NCBI GenBank assembly: GCA_945888895.1
Contig: CAMDAY010000021.1
Coordinates: forward strand, 1 to 16,214
Direction of reading: 5' to 3'
DNA length: 16,214 bases
Origin: Dehalococcoides mccartyi
GTDB lineage: Bacteria; Chloroflexota; Dehalococcoidia; UBA2979
Shown here: one piece after another, positions 7,225 to 14,938 of the stretch
Numbering within the stretch: position 1 is the first letter of the stretch
Layout of the letters: every line of letters starts with the position of its first letter
Notes under the pieces: model-generated
Told to the model about the DNA's origin: nothing
Seen by the model: the letters and a program-made list of their open reading frames with translations, nothing else
The model's database searches: none
Translations under genes and position numbers: made by a program

Positions 7225-9051
7225 CCGACTACCTCGAACGCTCGCACTCCTCGAAACTCCCGCCTGCGCCTGAGCGTCCTGCTCGTCCTGCTCGTTGCGG
7301 GGGCACTGCTGTTCGGCGCGCGCGATGCGCTCGCGCAGACGCGCGGGGAGCGCATCACCTCATACAACATCGACGCGACGATCGAGGCGAACAACAGCGT
7401 GCTGTTCAAGGAGACGATCGCGTACGACTTCGGCTCCGCGCAGCGGCACGGCATCTTCCGCGACATCGTGACGCGCCAGCGGTTCGACGATCGCAATGAC
7501 CGCGTGTACGAGCTCGATGTGCTGTCCGTCACGTCCCCCACCCGCGCGCCCGCGGGGTACGAGGTCGAGTCGAGCCAGGGTGAGTCGCACATCAAGATCG
7601 GCGACCCCGATCGGACGATCACGGGGCAGCACACTTACGTCATCAGCTACCGGCTCCGTGGCATCCTCAACGCCTTCGAGGATCACGACGAGCTGTACTG
7701 GAACATGGTCGCGCCGCTGTGGGCCGTGCCGATCGAGAACACCTCGATCGTCGTGCGTGCACCACAGGCGCCCACGCGCATCGCCTGCTTCGCCGGCCCC
7801 GTGCGCTCGACGCTGCCGTGCGCCAAGTCCTCGACCGTCGAGAACGACGCGACGTTCTCGACGCCGCTGCTGCGCCCGAACGAGGCGTTCAGCGTCGTCG
7901 TCGCGCTCCCGAAGGGCGCGGTGCCCGAGCCCACCCCGATCCTCGAGGAGCGTTGGGCGTTCAGCCGCGCATTCATGGTCGATCCGTGGCGTGTCGGTGC
8001 GATGCTCGTCGTCCTCGCGGGCGCGGTCTTCGCGATCGTGCGGCTGGCGTGGACGACGGGGCGCGACCGGCAGGCGCGCGGCCAGGTCGTCGCCTCGATC
8101 CCCGCGCCAGAAGGCGCGATCGAGGAGCGCGTGCCGTTCATGAACGGCGCCGTGACCCCCACCGAGTACATCCCGCCCGAGAGCATGCGCCCCGGCCTCA
8201 TCGGGACGCTCTTCGACGAGGTCGCTCACCCATTGGACGTGAGCGCCACGATCGTCGACCTCGCCGTGCGCGGCTACCTCAAGATCGAGGAGATCGAGGC
8301 GACCGGCTGGTTCGGCTCCAACGACTGGCAGCTCACGCGCCTCAAACCCTCCGATGGACTCGCGACCTATGAGACGTTGCTCCTCGACGGTCTGTTCGAG
8401 GACGGCGACACGGTGAAGTTCGGCGACCTCAAGACGACCTTCGCCACGAAGTTCGCAAACGTGCAGAACGCGCTGTACCAGGAGCTCGTCGATCGCGGCT
8501 GGTACCACCGCAGCCCCAGCGCCACGCGTTCGATGTGGATCGGCATCGCGATCGGACTGCTCGTCGCCTCGATCGGCCTCGTCGCAGTCGCGGCGATGTT
8601 CACGGCCTTCGGGATCGTGCCGCTCCCGCTGGTTCTCGGCGCGATCGCGTTCCTCGTGGTGAGCGGGCGGATGCCCGCCCGCACGGGCAAGGGCACCGCG
8701 GCCTACCGCCGGTCGGTCGGCTTCCGCCGCTTCATCGTCGAGGCGGAGACGGAGCGCGCACGCTTCGCGGAGCGCGCCGGGCTGTTCTACGAGTACCTCC
8801 CGTATGCAATCGTCTTCGGAGCCACGAAGCAATGGGCCAAGGCGTTCGAGGGCCTCAACCTGCCGGCCCCGGACTGGTACGTCGCCTCGCACCCGTTCAC
8901 CACGCTCGCCCTGATGAACGCGATGGGGAGCTTCTCCGACAACAGCGTCTCCGCACTCACCTCAACGCCAGGCGGGTCGGGCAGCAGCGGTTTCGGGGGC
9001 GGCGGCTTCTCAGGCGGCGGCGGTGGAGGTGGCGGCGGCGGCTCCTGGTAG
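7222..9051 (+). CDS. DUF2207 family membrane protein with glycine-rich C-terminus
   Basis: A 609-residue predicted membrane protein of the DUF2207 (YciQ-like) family. The frame is open to 7087, but that extension overlaps the DUF35 gene and a terminator. The ATG at 7222 gives a proper signal peptide: arginine-rich start, hydrophobic core (LSVLLVLLVAGALLFGA, about 17-33), and A-L-A just before Q39. The extracytoplasmic DUF2207 domain follows, with the family's HGIFRDIVTRQ (about 76-86). A membrane span lies at about 257-277 and a hydrophobic double span at about 438-480. The protein ends in a tail of almost only Gly and Ser finishing GGGSW (about 584-609), a hallmark of this family. Function is not established for the family; an envelope role is assumed. 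It is a single-gene unit. Confidence 0.9.
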   Translation: MPTTSNARTPRNSRLRLSVLLVLLVAGALLFGARDALAQTRGERITSYNIDATIEANNSVLFKETIAYDFGSAQRHGIFRDIVTRQRFDDRNDRVYELDVLSVTSPTRAPAGYEVESSQGESHIKIGDPDRTITGQHTYVISYRLRGILNAFEDHDELYWNMVAPLWAVPIENTSIVVRAPQAPTRIACFAGPVRSTLPCAKSSTVENDATFSTPLLRPNEAFSVVVALPKGAVPEPTPILEERWAFSRAFMVDPWRVGAMLVVLAGAVFAIVRLAWTTGRDRQARGQVVASIPAPEGAIEERVPFMNGAVTPTEYIPPESMRPGLIGTLFDEVAHPLDVSATIVDLAVRGYLKIEEIEATGWFGSNDWQLTRLKPSDGLATYETLLLDGLFEDGDTVKFGDLKTTFATKFANVQNALYQELVDRGWYHRSPSATRSMWIGIAIGLLVASIGLVAVAAMFTAFGIVPLPLVLGAIAFLVVSGRMPARTGKGTAAYRRSVGFRRFIVEAETERARFAERAGLFYEYLPYAIVFGATKQWAKAFEGLNLPAPDWYVASHPFTTLALMNAMGSFSDNSVSALTSTPGGSGSSGFGGGGFSGGGGGGGGGGSW

Positions 9052-9058
9052 GAGCCGC
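9038..9058 (+). terminator. Hairpin covering the DUF2207 stop codon
   Basis: GCGGCTCCT-GGT-AGGAGCCGC is a perfect 9-bp stem with a three-base loop that includes the TAG stop at 9049-9051. There is no T-run, so it may be a weak terminator or a 3'-end stabilising structure. Confidence 0.45.
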
Positions 9059-9125
9059 GGTCGAGGTAGAAACGGCGCGCCGTGCGATACTGCCGCCAGC
9101 AATCGCTACCGCGCTAGGAGCCTCG

Positions 9126-10457
9126 ATGAACCCCACCCGCACAATCGCCGAGTTCGTCGTCGAGGCCCGTGACCTCCCCCCGGTCGCCATCGATGAGGCA
9201 AAACGCACGCTGGTCAACGTCCTCGCGATCTCGATCTCCGCGTCGGAGCACCCGTCCTCGAAGCGCTTCATTGAGTGGGCACGTGCCGAGGGCGCGACCG
9301 AGCGCAGCACGGTGATCGGCAGCGATCTCCGCACGAGCCCCCGCACGGCTGCCGAGGTGAACGGCTTCCTCGCACACCTCCAGGACTACGACGACACGCA
9401 CTTCCCGACGATCCTGCACCCGAGCGCGCCGGTCTGGCCCGCCGTGCTCGCCGCCGCCGAGGAGCGCGGCGCGAACGGCCTCCAGGCGCTCTCCGCCTTC
9501 GCGCTCGGCGAGGAGGTCGCGTGCCGCCTCGCGCTGTCCGTGCACCCGTGGCACTACGACATGGGCTGGCACATCACCGGCACCACGGGCGTCGTCGGCG
9601 CGGCCGCGGGCGCTGGCCGCGTGCTCGGCTTGGACGCAGACAGGATGGTCAACGCGTTGGGCATCGCGGGGACCCAGGCGGGCGGCATCCGCGAGGTCTT
9701 CGGCACTGACGCCAAGCCAATGCACGCCGCGAAGGCCGCGGGCAACGGCTACCAGGCCGCCGCGTTCGCGAGCCTCGGCCTCAACGCCGCACCCGACATC
9801 ATCGGTGGCCGTCGCGGCTTCTGGGCCGTCCTCTCGCCGAACGGCCACAACGAGGCAGCCCTCGTCGAGCACCTCGGATCGCACTGGGAGCTGACGCAGA
9901 ACGGGCTGAAGCCGTACGCCAACGGCGTGGTGTCGCACCCGATCCAGGACGGCGTGATCCGCCTGCGCAATGAGCACGGTCTGAGGCCCGAGCAGGTCGC
10001 GAAGATCGAGGCGCGCGGCAACCCGCTGATCGTGGAGCTGATGAACCGCCCCGAGCCGAAGACCGGCCTCGACGGCAAGTTCTCGTTCCAGCACTGCGCG
10101 GCGGCGGCGCTCGTCGATGGTGCCGGCCACGACGCGCAGTTCAGCGATGCGCGCGTCGCGGACCCGGTGATCGCGGCCCTTCGTTCGAAGGTGTCGGCCA
10201 TCACCGACCCCGCGATCCCGGAGCACGAGGTCTATGTGACGATCACGCTGACCGACGGCCGGGAAGTCTCGACGCACGTCGAGCACGCCTCCGGTTCCCC
10301 GGAGAACCCGCTGACCGACGACGTCCTGGACACGAAGTTCCGCGCGCTCGTCGAGCCGGTGTACGGCCCCGCCCGTGCGTCACAACTCCTCGACGTCGCC
10401 CGCAACCTCGAGGGTGCCGCGAACCTCAGCGAGTTGCTGCGCCTCGCGGCGCGGTAG
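9126..10457 (+). CDS. MmgE/PrpD family protein
   Basis: A 443-residue cytoplasmic protein of the MmgE/PrpD family, whose members include 2-methylcitrate dehydratase and other dehydratases or isomerases of di- and tricarboxylic acids. The upstream open frame is only a shadow over the DUF2207 gene. The ATG at 9126 has AGGAG five bases before it, and GATACT (9086-9091) could be its -10. The N-terminal helical domain carries the conserved DYDDTHFPTILHPSAPV (87-103), with the family D-x-D-x-T-H and H-P-x-x-P parts. GWHITGTTGVVGAAAGAGR (147-165) is the family's glycine-rich helix entry. The usual C-terminal lid domain follows (GGRRGF, then KPYANGVVSHPIQD). No methylcitrate synthase or lyase adjoins it, so PrpD itself is not claimed. 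Length is typical of the family. Confidence 0.92.
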   Translation: MNPTRTIAEFVVEARDLPPVAIDEAKRTLVNVLAISISASEHPSSKRFIEWARAEGATERSTVIGSDLRTSPRTAAEVNGFLAHLQDYDDTHFPTILHPSAPVWPAVLAAAEERGANGLQALSAFALGEEVACRLALSVHPWHYDMGWHITGTTGVVGAAAGAGRVLGLDADRMVNALGIAGTQAGGIREVFGTDAKPMHAAKAAGNGYQAAAFASLGLNAAPDIIGGRRGFWAVLSPNGHNEAALVEHLGSHWELTQNGLKPYANGVVSHPIQDGVIRLRNEHGLRPEQVAKIEARGNPLIVELMNRPEPKTGLDGKFSFQHCAAAALVDGAGHDAQFSDARVADPVIAALRSKVSAITDPAIPEHEVYVTITLTDGREVSTHVEHASGSPENPLTDDVLDTKFRALVEPVYGPARASQLLDVARNLEGAANLSELLRLAAR

Positions 10458-10460
10458 ACG

Positions 10461-10498
10461 ATCCCATCCCTCTCCCCGTTCGGGGAGAGGGATGGGAT
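10461..10498. repeat. Perfect 17-bp palindrome, REP-like, between convergent genes
   Basis: ATCCCATCCCTCTCCCC (10461-10477) and its exact complement (10482-10498) enclose GTTC, of which the outer G:C can also pair. It sits three bases after the MmgE/PrpD stop and about 40 bases from the convergent FAH-family stop. The CCCTCTCCCC...GGGGAGAGGG core resembles intergenic palindromic (REP-type) elements seen in multiple copies in many high-GC bacteria. It could also work as a bidirectional terminator, though no T-run flanks it. Only this copy is in the window. Confidence 0.7.
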
Positions 10499-10538
10499 GA
10501 GGGCCGCACCACCCTCCACCCGCCTCGACGTGCGTGAG

Positions 10539-11327
10539 CTACATGCCCTCGCGCACCACCGGGTTGCGCAGCACACCGATGCCGGGGATCTCGATCTCCA
10601 CGACGTCGCCGTGCTTCATGTTCTCGGTCGGGCCGTCCGTCCCCATCCAGAGCACATCACCCGCGTGCAGGGTCATGTACTGGCTCATGCGGCTGATGTA
10701 GTGGCGCACGCTGAAGATCGCGTCACCGACACCGTACGTGAAGACCTTGCGCCCGTTCAGGCGGATCGTCACCTTCAGGCCGTCCGGCTCGAGGTCGGTC
10801 TCGATCCACGGGCCCATCGGGTTGAACGTGTCGGTGTTCTTGGCGCGCCAGAGGGTGCGGTCCGTCCTCTGCCACGTGCGCTCGCTCACGTCGTTGCCGA
10901 TCGTGTAACCGAGCACGTAGTCGAGCGCCTCTTCCTCCGACACGCGGTAGCAGTCCTTCGCGAAGACCACGACCAGCTCGCCCTCGTACTGCACGAGGTC
11001 CGTCGCGTCGGCCGGAATGACGATGGGATGCCCGTCGGCGACGAGGGCGTTGTTCGCTCGGTAGCCGACATCAGCCGCCGCCGGAAACACGGGGTCGACA
11101 GCCCCGATCTTCGCCATCTCGGTGATGTGCTCCCGGTAGTTCACACCGGCCGCGTAGAACACCGAGGGCATAACGGGGATCAGCAGTTGCACATCAGCAA
11201 GCGCGTGCGACACCGCACTGCGCGAATACGCACCGAACGGCGTCCCCTGCACCTCGACGACTCGATCGCCCTCGACGAGGCCATACGTGGGCTCGCCATC
11301 TCCGGATTGAAAGCGGCACCAACGCAT
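10539..11327 (-). CDS. Fumarylacetoacetate hydrolase (FAH) family protein
   Basis: A 262-residue cytoplasmic enzyme. An upstream in-frame GTG at 11357 exists, but the ATG at 11327 has AAGGAGT six bases before it and starts the family sequence MRWCRF. FAH-family members are Mg2+/Mn2+ enzymes that cleave or decarboxylate beta-diketo or 2-oxo acids from ring-fission pathways. Metal ligands are visible as E115-x-E117 (YEGELVVVF) and D146 (GYTIGNDVSER). K163 lies in KNTDTFNPMGPWI, the family substrate loop. The terminal GDVVEIEIPGIGVLRNPV is the usual closing segment; the preceding MGTDGP takes the place of the common G-T-P-x-G-V. The gene is convergent with MmgE/PrpD and divergent from the LysM gene, so it forms its own unit. 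The specific reaction (hydrolase, hydratase or isomerase) cannot be chosen. Confidence 0.9.
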   Translation of the reverse strand: MRWCRFQSGDGEPTYGLVEGDRVVEVQGTPFGAYSRSAVSHALADVQLLIPVMPSVFYAAGVNYREHITEMAKIGAVDPVFPAAADVGYRANNALVADGHPIVIPADATDLVQYEGELVVVFAKDCYRVSEEEALDYVLGYTIGNDVSERTWQRTDRTLWRAKNTDTFNPMGPWIETDLEPDGLKVTIRLNGRKVFTYGVGDAIFSVRHYISRMSQYMTLHAGDVLWMGTDGPTENMKHGDVVEIEIPGIGVLRNPVVREGM

Positions 11328-11530
11328 CGCGGACTCCTTCGATCGGGGCTCACTCACGGCAGCGTTGCATCGAGGGACGAACGCGTCGCGGAATAATAGC
11401 GTTCATTGATCAGCAAAGCTGCTCATCCCGCGTGCGAATCGAGCAATCACGCCAGTCGCTGCGCCGTTCCCTGTCGTGTGGATAACTATGATGCTCACAT
11501 CTCCCCGAGCAGCCCCGAGGTTCACCGCCC
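11328..11530. promoter_or_regulatory. Divergent promoter region of the FAH-family and LysM genes
   Basis: This 203-base gap serves two divergent genes. Leftward, TATTAT (minus strand, 11393-11398) is a good -10, giving a leader of about 60 bases to the FAH ATG; its -35 is poor. Just upstream, CAGC-AAA-GCTG (11411-11421), extended by partly matching bases, is operator-like. Rightward, TATGAT (11487-11492) is a good -10 about 40 bases before the LysM ATG, again with a poor -35. Local A+T is higher than in the genes. Confidence 0.45.
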
Positions 11531-12850
11531 ATGTTTGAGCGCCCCGCCTCCCGACGCCAGTTCCTCTCGGGGATCGCAGGCAGTGCAGCCGCCCTGAGCC
11601 TGCACCCCTTCGTCGAAGCCGCGAGCCTCACGCCCAGCGCGCCGGCTGAACCGGCCGCCCCGGCGGTGAAATGGGCCGGCGCTCTGCCCACGAAGCACCT
11701 CGCGTGGGTGTGGCAGTTCAACCATGACGGTGAGCCCGAGCGCATCCGCGAGACGCTGGCGCAGCACGGCCTCGGCATCGCGATGAAGACGCATGACGGC
11801 ACCACGTGGATGTCGAAGTGGGACACCAGCCGCAACGCGCTGACTGGCCCGGCCCAGATCGCCAGGATCGCGAGTTTCTTCGAGGCTGGCGGCGTGCCGT
11901 TCCACGCGTGGTGCGTGGTGAAGGGCACCGACGCGGCGCTTGAGGCATCGATGGCCGCCTCCGTGCTGGCCTCCGGCGCGCGGAGCCTGTCGATCGACCT
12001 TGAGTCGTACCCCGGCTTCTGGTCAGGCACGCAATACGATGCGCTGCAGTACACCGGCCTGCTCCGCAACGCGCAGCCCGACGCGACGATCATGACGACG
12101 ATCGACGCCCGCCCGTGGGAGTACGACCGCATCCCGATCAAGGAGTTCGCGGCCGCCTCGAACGCCCTCGCCCCGCAGGTGTACTGGAGCGACTTCGGCA
12201 CGCCCGCGAACATCAACCGGTACCGCAGCATGGGCGCAGACCCCGGAGCGGCCGGCGTCACGGCGGCGTTCACGCTCGACATCGCGGTGCGGAAGCTGAC
12301 GGCGCTCGGCCTGCCGATCCACCCGATCGGACCGGGGTTGATCGCCGACCAGGGCGCGTGGGCGCAGTTCATGACCGAGTCGTACGCCCGGGATGTCGAG
12401 GCGGTTTCGGTCTGGCGCTTCGGCACCACGACGCCGCGCGTCTGGGAAATGCTCGAAGCGAACCCGCCGAGGCCGCGCTCGTACGTCGTGCAGCCGGGCG
12501 ACTCGCTCGGTCGCCTCGCGGGTCTGTGGAACACGAGCATCGACGAGATCGTGCGCCTCAACGGGCTAGCGAATCCGAACCTCGTCGTGCAGGGCCAAAC
12601 GCTCGCGATCCCCCGCGGCCACATCGCGCCGGTCGTCACGCCGCAGGGCGCGAGCACGCCGGTCAGCGCGCCGGTCGCCCCTCTGCCGGCTGCCGCGCCA
12701 CCCGCACCCACGAGCTACGTCGTCCAGCCCGGCGATTCCGCGTGGGCACTCGCGCGACGATGGAACACGACGCCCCAGCGCATCGCCGAAGTCAACGGTC
12801 TCACGAGCATGCACATCATCGTGGTCGGTCAGCGACTGCGGATCCCGTAG
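11531..12850 (+). CDS. Tat-exported protein with TIM-barrel-like domain and two C-terminal LysM domains
   Basis: A 439-residue exported protein. The N-terminus has a twin-arginine motif S7-R8-R9-Q-F-L followed by a weakly hydrophobic stretch and an A-x-A-type site near VEAAS (about 28-32). Residues about 50-310 look like a TIM barrel: strands such as GIAMKTHDGTTW (about 82-93), PFHAWCVVKG, SLSIDLES (153-159, acid pair D156/E158), QVYW and SVWRFGTT. That arrangement resembles glycoside-hydrolase-like barrels, but I do not recognise the family. Two LysM repeats follow, at 317-361 and 395-439, both opening SYVVQPGDS and joined by a Pro/Ala linker; these bind N-acetylglucosamine polymers such as peptidoglycan. 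A cell-wall lytic or remodelling role is likely. The ATG at 11531 has only a weak, distant GAGG. Divergent from the FAH-family gene. Confidence 0.85.
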   Translation: MFERPASRRQFLSGIAGSAAALSLHPFVEAASLTPSAPAEPAAPAVKWAGALPTKHLAWVWQFNHDGEPERIRETLAQHGLGIAMKTHDGTTWMSKWDTSRNALTGPAQIARIASFFEAGGVPFHAWCVVKGTDAALEASMAASVLASGARSLSIDLESYPGFWSGTQYDALQYTGLLRNAQPDATIMTTIDARPWEYDRIPIKEFAAASNALAPQVYWSDFGTPANINRYRSMGADPGAAGVTAAFTLDIAVRKLTALGLPIHPIGPGLIADQGAWAQFMTESYARDVEAVSVWRFGTTTPRVWEMLEANPPRPRSYVVQPGDSLGRLAGLWNTSIDEIVRLNGLANPNLVVQGQTLAIPRGHIAPVVTPQGASTPVSAPVAPLPAAAPPAPTSYVVQPGDSAWALARRWNTTPQRIAEVNGLTSMHIIVVGQRLRIP

Positions 12851-12880
12851 CGCACAGCCCATACCAGACAGGCCGTGACG

Positions 12881-12911
12881 TGCGAGGGAGCAGCACCTCG
12901 CTCCCCTCGCA
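12881..12911. terminator. Hairpin between convergent LysM and MFS exporter genes
   Basis: TGCGAGGGAGC and GCTCCCCTCGCA pair with one bulged C around an eight-base loop. It lies 30 bases after the LysM stop and 22 bases beyond the MFS stop on the other strand, so it could end transcription from both sides. No T-run. Confidence 0.5.
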
Positions 12912-12933
12912 CGCCTCGTCCACCCATCAGCTG

Positions 12934-14430
12934 CTACCGCGCCTTCGGCGTCTCGTCCGGTACGGACGACGGCGCCACGTTGCGGCGGCGTCCGCGCAAC
13001 TCGGGCACCCAGGGCACCCACGCCGCACTGGCGATCGTCACTGCGCCCAGCACGAGGAACGCGATCTGCAGGCCGACGACGATGTCGGCGGTTCTCGATG
13101 CGATCAGCACCGCCACCGCCACGCCGATCGTCCCGCCGAGGTTGTTGAACATCCCACGCAGACCGACGATCGCGGCGATGCGGTCCGGGGCGACCTCGAT
13201 CCCCGCGTTGTTGAGCGAGGGGTTCGCGAAGCCAAAGAAGATCCCCGCCGCGCCGGTCACCGTGAGCAGCCACCAGAAGTCGCCGATGCGCACGCCGGCC
13301 AGTTGGATGTCGTGCAGCCCGAGCCCCACGACCATCAGCGACCCACCGAGGCCCACGAGTCCGAACAGGATCGGCTTGCGGAACCCGGTGCGGTGGACGA
13401 TGAACGCCGACAGCGACGAGAAGCCGACCATCAGCACACCTCGAGGCGCGGCGAGCGCACCACTCTGCGACACGCCGAGGCCATACGCCGTCTGTGCGTA
13501 AAGCGGCAGGATCGAGACGACGCCCATCCACCCGGCGCCGAAGAAGAACGACAGCATGTTCGTCGCGATGATCGGCCGACGACTCAGCAGGTCGAGGTCG
13601 ATCACCGGGACCGCCGTGCGTCGCTCGTGCACGACCAGCCCCGCGCCCGCGACGACGAACAGCACCAGCGCCGCGGCGACAATGCGCATGTCCGGTGGGA
13701 CTGCGTGCTGACTGAGCTCGGTCAATGAGAACACCAGTGCCGTGATCGTGATGCCGATCAGCGCGATGCCCCCGAAGTCGAGGCGCTGCACGGGGCGCCT
13801 TGCGCCCGGCGGGAGGACGAGGAACGCGAGGATACACGCGACGAAGCCGGGTCCGGCGTTCATCCCGAAGGTCGTACGCCAGCCGTACCACTCGACCACC
13901 ATGCCACCCACGGCGGGGCCGAACACCGCCGCGAATGGCATCATCGCTGAGTACAGGCCGATCGCCCTAGTCCGTCCCTGGCCCTCGAAGACCTCGCCGA
14001 TCATGCTGATGCCCGCGGGCATCAGGCCGCCACCCGCCGCGCCCTGCACTGCCCGCGCCAGGATGAGGAAGTAGATGTTCGGCGCCCACGCGCAGGCCAC
14101 CGACGCGACCGAGAAGGACGCGAAGCCCGTCACGAACATCGTCCGCGCGCCGAAGCGCTCGACGAGGCGGCCCGCCACGGGCATCGAGATCACGAGCCCC
14201 AGCATGAAGATCGTGAGCACCCAGCCGCTCCAGCGCAGCGGGGCGTTGAGGTCCGCCGTCAGCGGGCCGAGGGCGACCGACACCATCCCGAACTGCGAGT
14301 TGAAGATGAGCATGGAGCTGGCGAGCAGCGCGAAGATGAGGTGACGCCGCGGGTTGGGCGTGGCACGTGGCTCGCCGCCGTCGAGGGCGCGTGCGACCTC
14401 GGGCGCTGCTGCGTCTGACCGGCTCGTCAT
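12934..14430 (-). CDS. MFS transporter, DHA2 (EmrB/QacA) type exporter
   Basis: A 498-residue inner-membrane protein of the drug:H+ antiporter DHA2 group, which usually has 14 spans and exports hydrophobic or cationic compounds. With the start at 14430, span 1 begins near residue 31 (LIFALLASSMLIF). Motif A is GRLVERFGAR (87-96), motif B RAVQGAAGG (126-134) and the exporter motif C GPAVGG (171-176). A frame extension to an ATG at 14523 would add 31 residues of non-family sequence running through a perfect inverted repeat with no ribosome binding site, so I prefer 14430, although its own ribosome binding site (GGGCAGGAC) is also poor. The C-terminal tail is basic (RGRRRN). The small cupin gene lies upstream on the same strand, 145 bases away. 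Substrate unknown; efflux direction follows from motif C. Confidence 0.88.
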   Translation of the reverse strand: MTSRSDAAAPEVARALDGGEPRATPNPRRHLIFALLASSMLIFNSQFGMVSVALGPLTADLNAPLRWSGWVLTIFMLGLVISMPVAGRLVERFGARTMFVTGFASFSVASVACAWAPNIYFLILARAVQGAAGGGLMPAGISMIGEVFEGQGRTRAIGLYSAMMPFAAVFGPAVGGMVVEWYGWRTTFGMNAGPGFVACILAFLVLPPGARRPVQRLDFGGIALIGITITALVFSLTELSQHAVPPDMRIVAAALVLFVVAGAGLVVHERRTAVPVIDLDLLSRRPIIATNMLSFFFGAGWMGVVSILPLYAQTAYGLGVSQSGALAAPRGVLMVGFSSLSAFIVHRTGFRKPILFGLVGLGGSLMVVGLGLHDIQLAGVRIGDFWWLLTVTGAAGIFFGFANPSLNNAGIEVAPDRIAAIVGLRGMFNNLGGTIGVAVAVLIASRTADIVVGLQIAFLVLGAVTIASAAWVPWVPELRGRRRNVAPSSVPDETPKAR

Positions 14431-14482
14431 CGCGACGGCGTCCTGCCCACCACGCCCATGGCGAGCGCGAACTGCCTGGAAC

Positions 14483-14526
14483 GGAATGACCGAGGCAGAC
14501 GGACCAGCCGTTGCCTCGGTCATTCC
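14483..14526. promoter_or_regulatory. Perfect 15-bp inverted repeat upstream of the MFS exporter
   Basis: GGAATGACCGAGGCA (14483-14497) and TGCCTCGGTCATTCC (14512-14526) are exact complements with a 14-base gap. The repeat lies 52 bases before the exporter start on the minus strand and about 50 bases after the cupin stop. No U-tract follows on the minus strand. It may be an operator for a dimeric regulator, an attenuator, or an intercistronic processing hairpin. Confidence 0.65.
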
Positions 14527-14575
14527 AGAGTGCGCCCCGCGCGGGCTACGCGCCCGCAGATCGCCTTGATGTTGC

Positions 14576-14938
14576 CTAGAGGACAGTGGACTCGCTACCG
14601 CCGCGCAGCACGGACAGGTGCGTCATCGGCGAGCCGGTGTCCCCGGCGCCGTGCCAGTGGTCATGACCGGCCGTGATGAAGGCCGAATCGCCGGTCCCGA
14701 TCACGTGGTCACCGGAGGCGTCGCCGACCTTGCCGATGCCGCTCAGCACGAGCAGCATCTGGTCGCTCGAGTGCCGGTGCATCTTCGTCTGGGCCCCCGG
14801 GTTGAACTGGACAATCGAGGCACTCAGGTCCTTCGAGTCCCCGACCAGGTTCCGAGCACGTACCTCCCCAATGAAGATCGCGTCTCCCGTCCGGTTCACG
14901 CTGTCGCCTTCGTTCGACCGCAGCACTGTCACGCCCAT
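14576..14938 (-). CDS. Small single-domain cupin protein
   Basis: A 120-residue cupin. The frame is open further upstream, but the ATG at 14938 has TAGGAGG about eight bases before it and begins the fold. Cupin motif 1 is seen as PGAQTKMH54-R-H56-SSDQ60-MLLVLSG, with the usual metal-binding Glu replaced by Gln60. Motif 2 is GTGDSAFITAGHDH94-W-H96. Three or four histidines could still bind a metal. Small cupins of this kind act as dioxygenases, isomerases or decarboxylases on small organic acids, or as sensors; no choice can be made here. It is divergent from the CoA-transferase genes and lies upstream of the MFS exporter on the same strand, possibly cotranscribed across the inverted repeat. 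Confidence 0.85.
   Translation of the reverse strand: MGVTVLRSNEGDSVNRTGDAIFIGEVRARNLVGDSKDLSASIVQFNPGAQTKMHRHSSDQMLLVLSGIGKVGDASGDHVIGTGDSAFITAGHDHWHGAGDTGSPMTHLSVLRGGSESTVL

Noticed and set aside
5355..7634. A 759-codon open frame on the minus strand opposite the thiolase-like and DUF35 genes
   Set aside because: It runs across a strong terminator pair and two well-supported genes, its product has no recognisable domain and is rich in His, Arg, Ala and Val as expected from reading high-GC codons backwards.
7360..8892. A 510-codon open frame on the minus strand inside the DUF2207 gene
   Set aside because: Composition is repetitive Arg/Asp/Glu/His/Val typical of antisense shadows; the DUF2207 frame has a signal peptide, spans and a family tail.
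8980..9048. GGC-rich run as a DNA repeat or recombination element
   Set aside because: It encodes the Gly/Ser tail normal for DUF2207 proteins and contains no regular long repeat unit.
8535..9125. Long N-terminal extension of the MmgE/PrpD frame
   Set aside because: The extension reads the DUF2207 gene out of frame and gives Arg-rich sequence; AGGAG precedes the ATG at 9126 where family similarity begins.
10497..11396. Open frame of 299 codons on the plus strand opposite the FAH-family gene
   Set aside because: No recognisable fold, His/Arg/Val-rich shadow; the minus-strand protein has intact metal ligands and a ribosome binding site.
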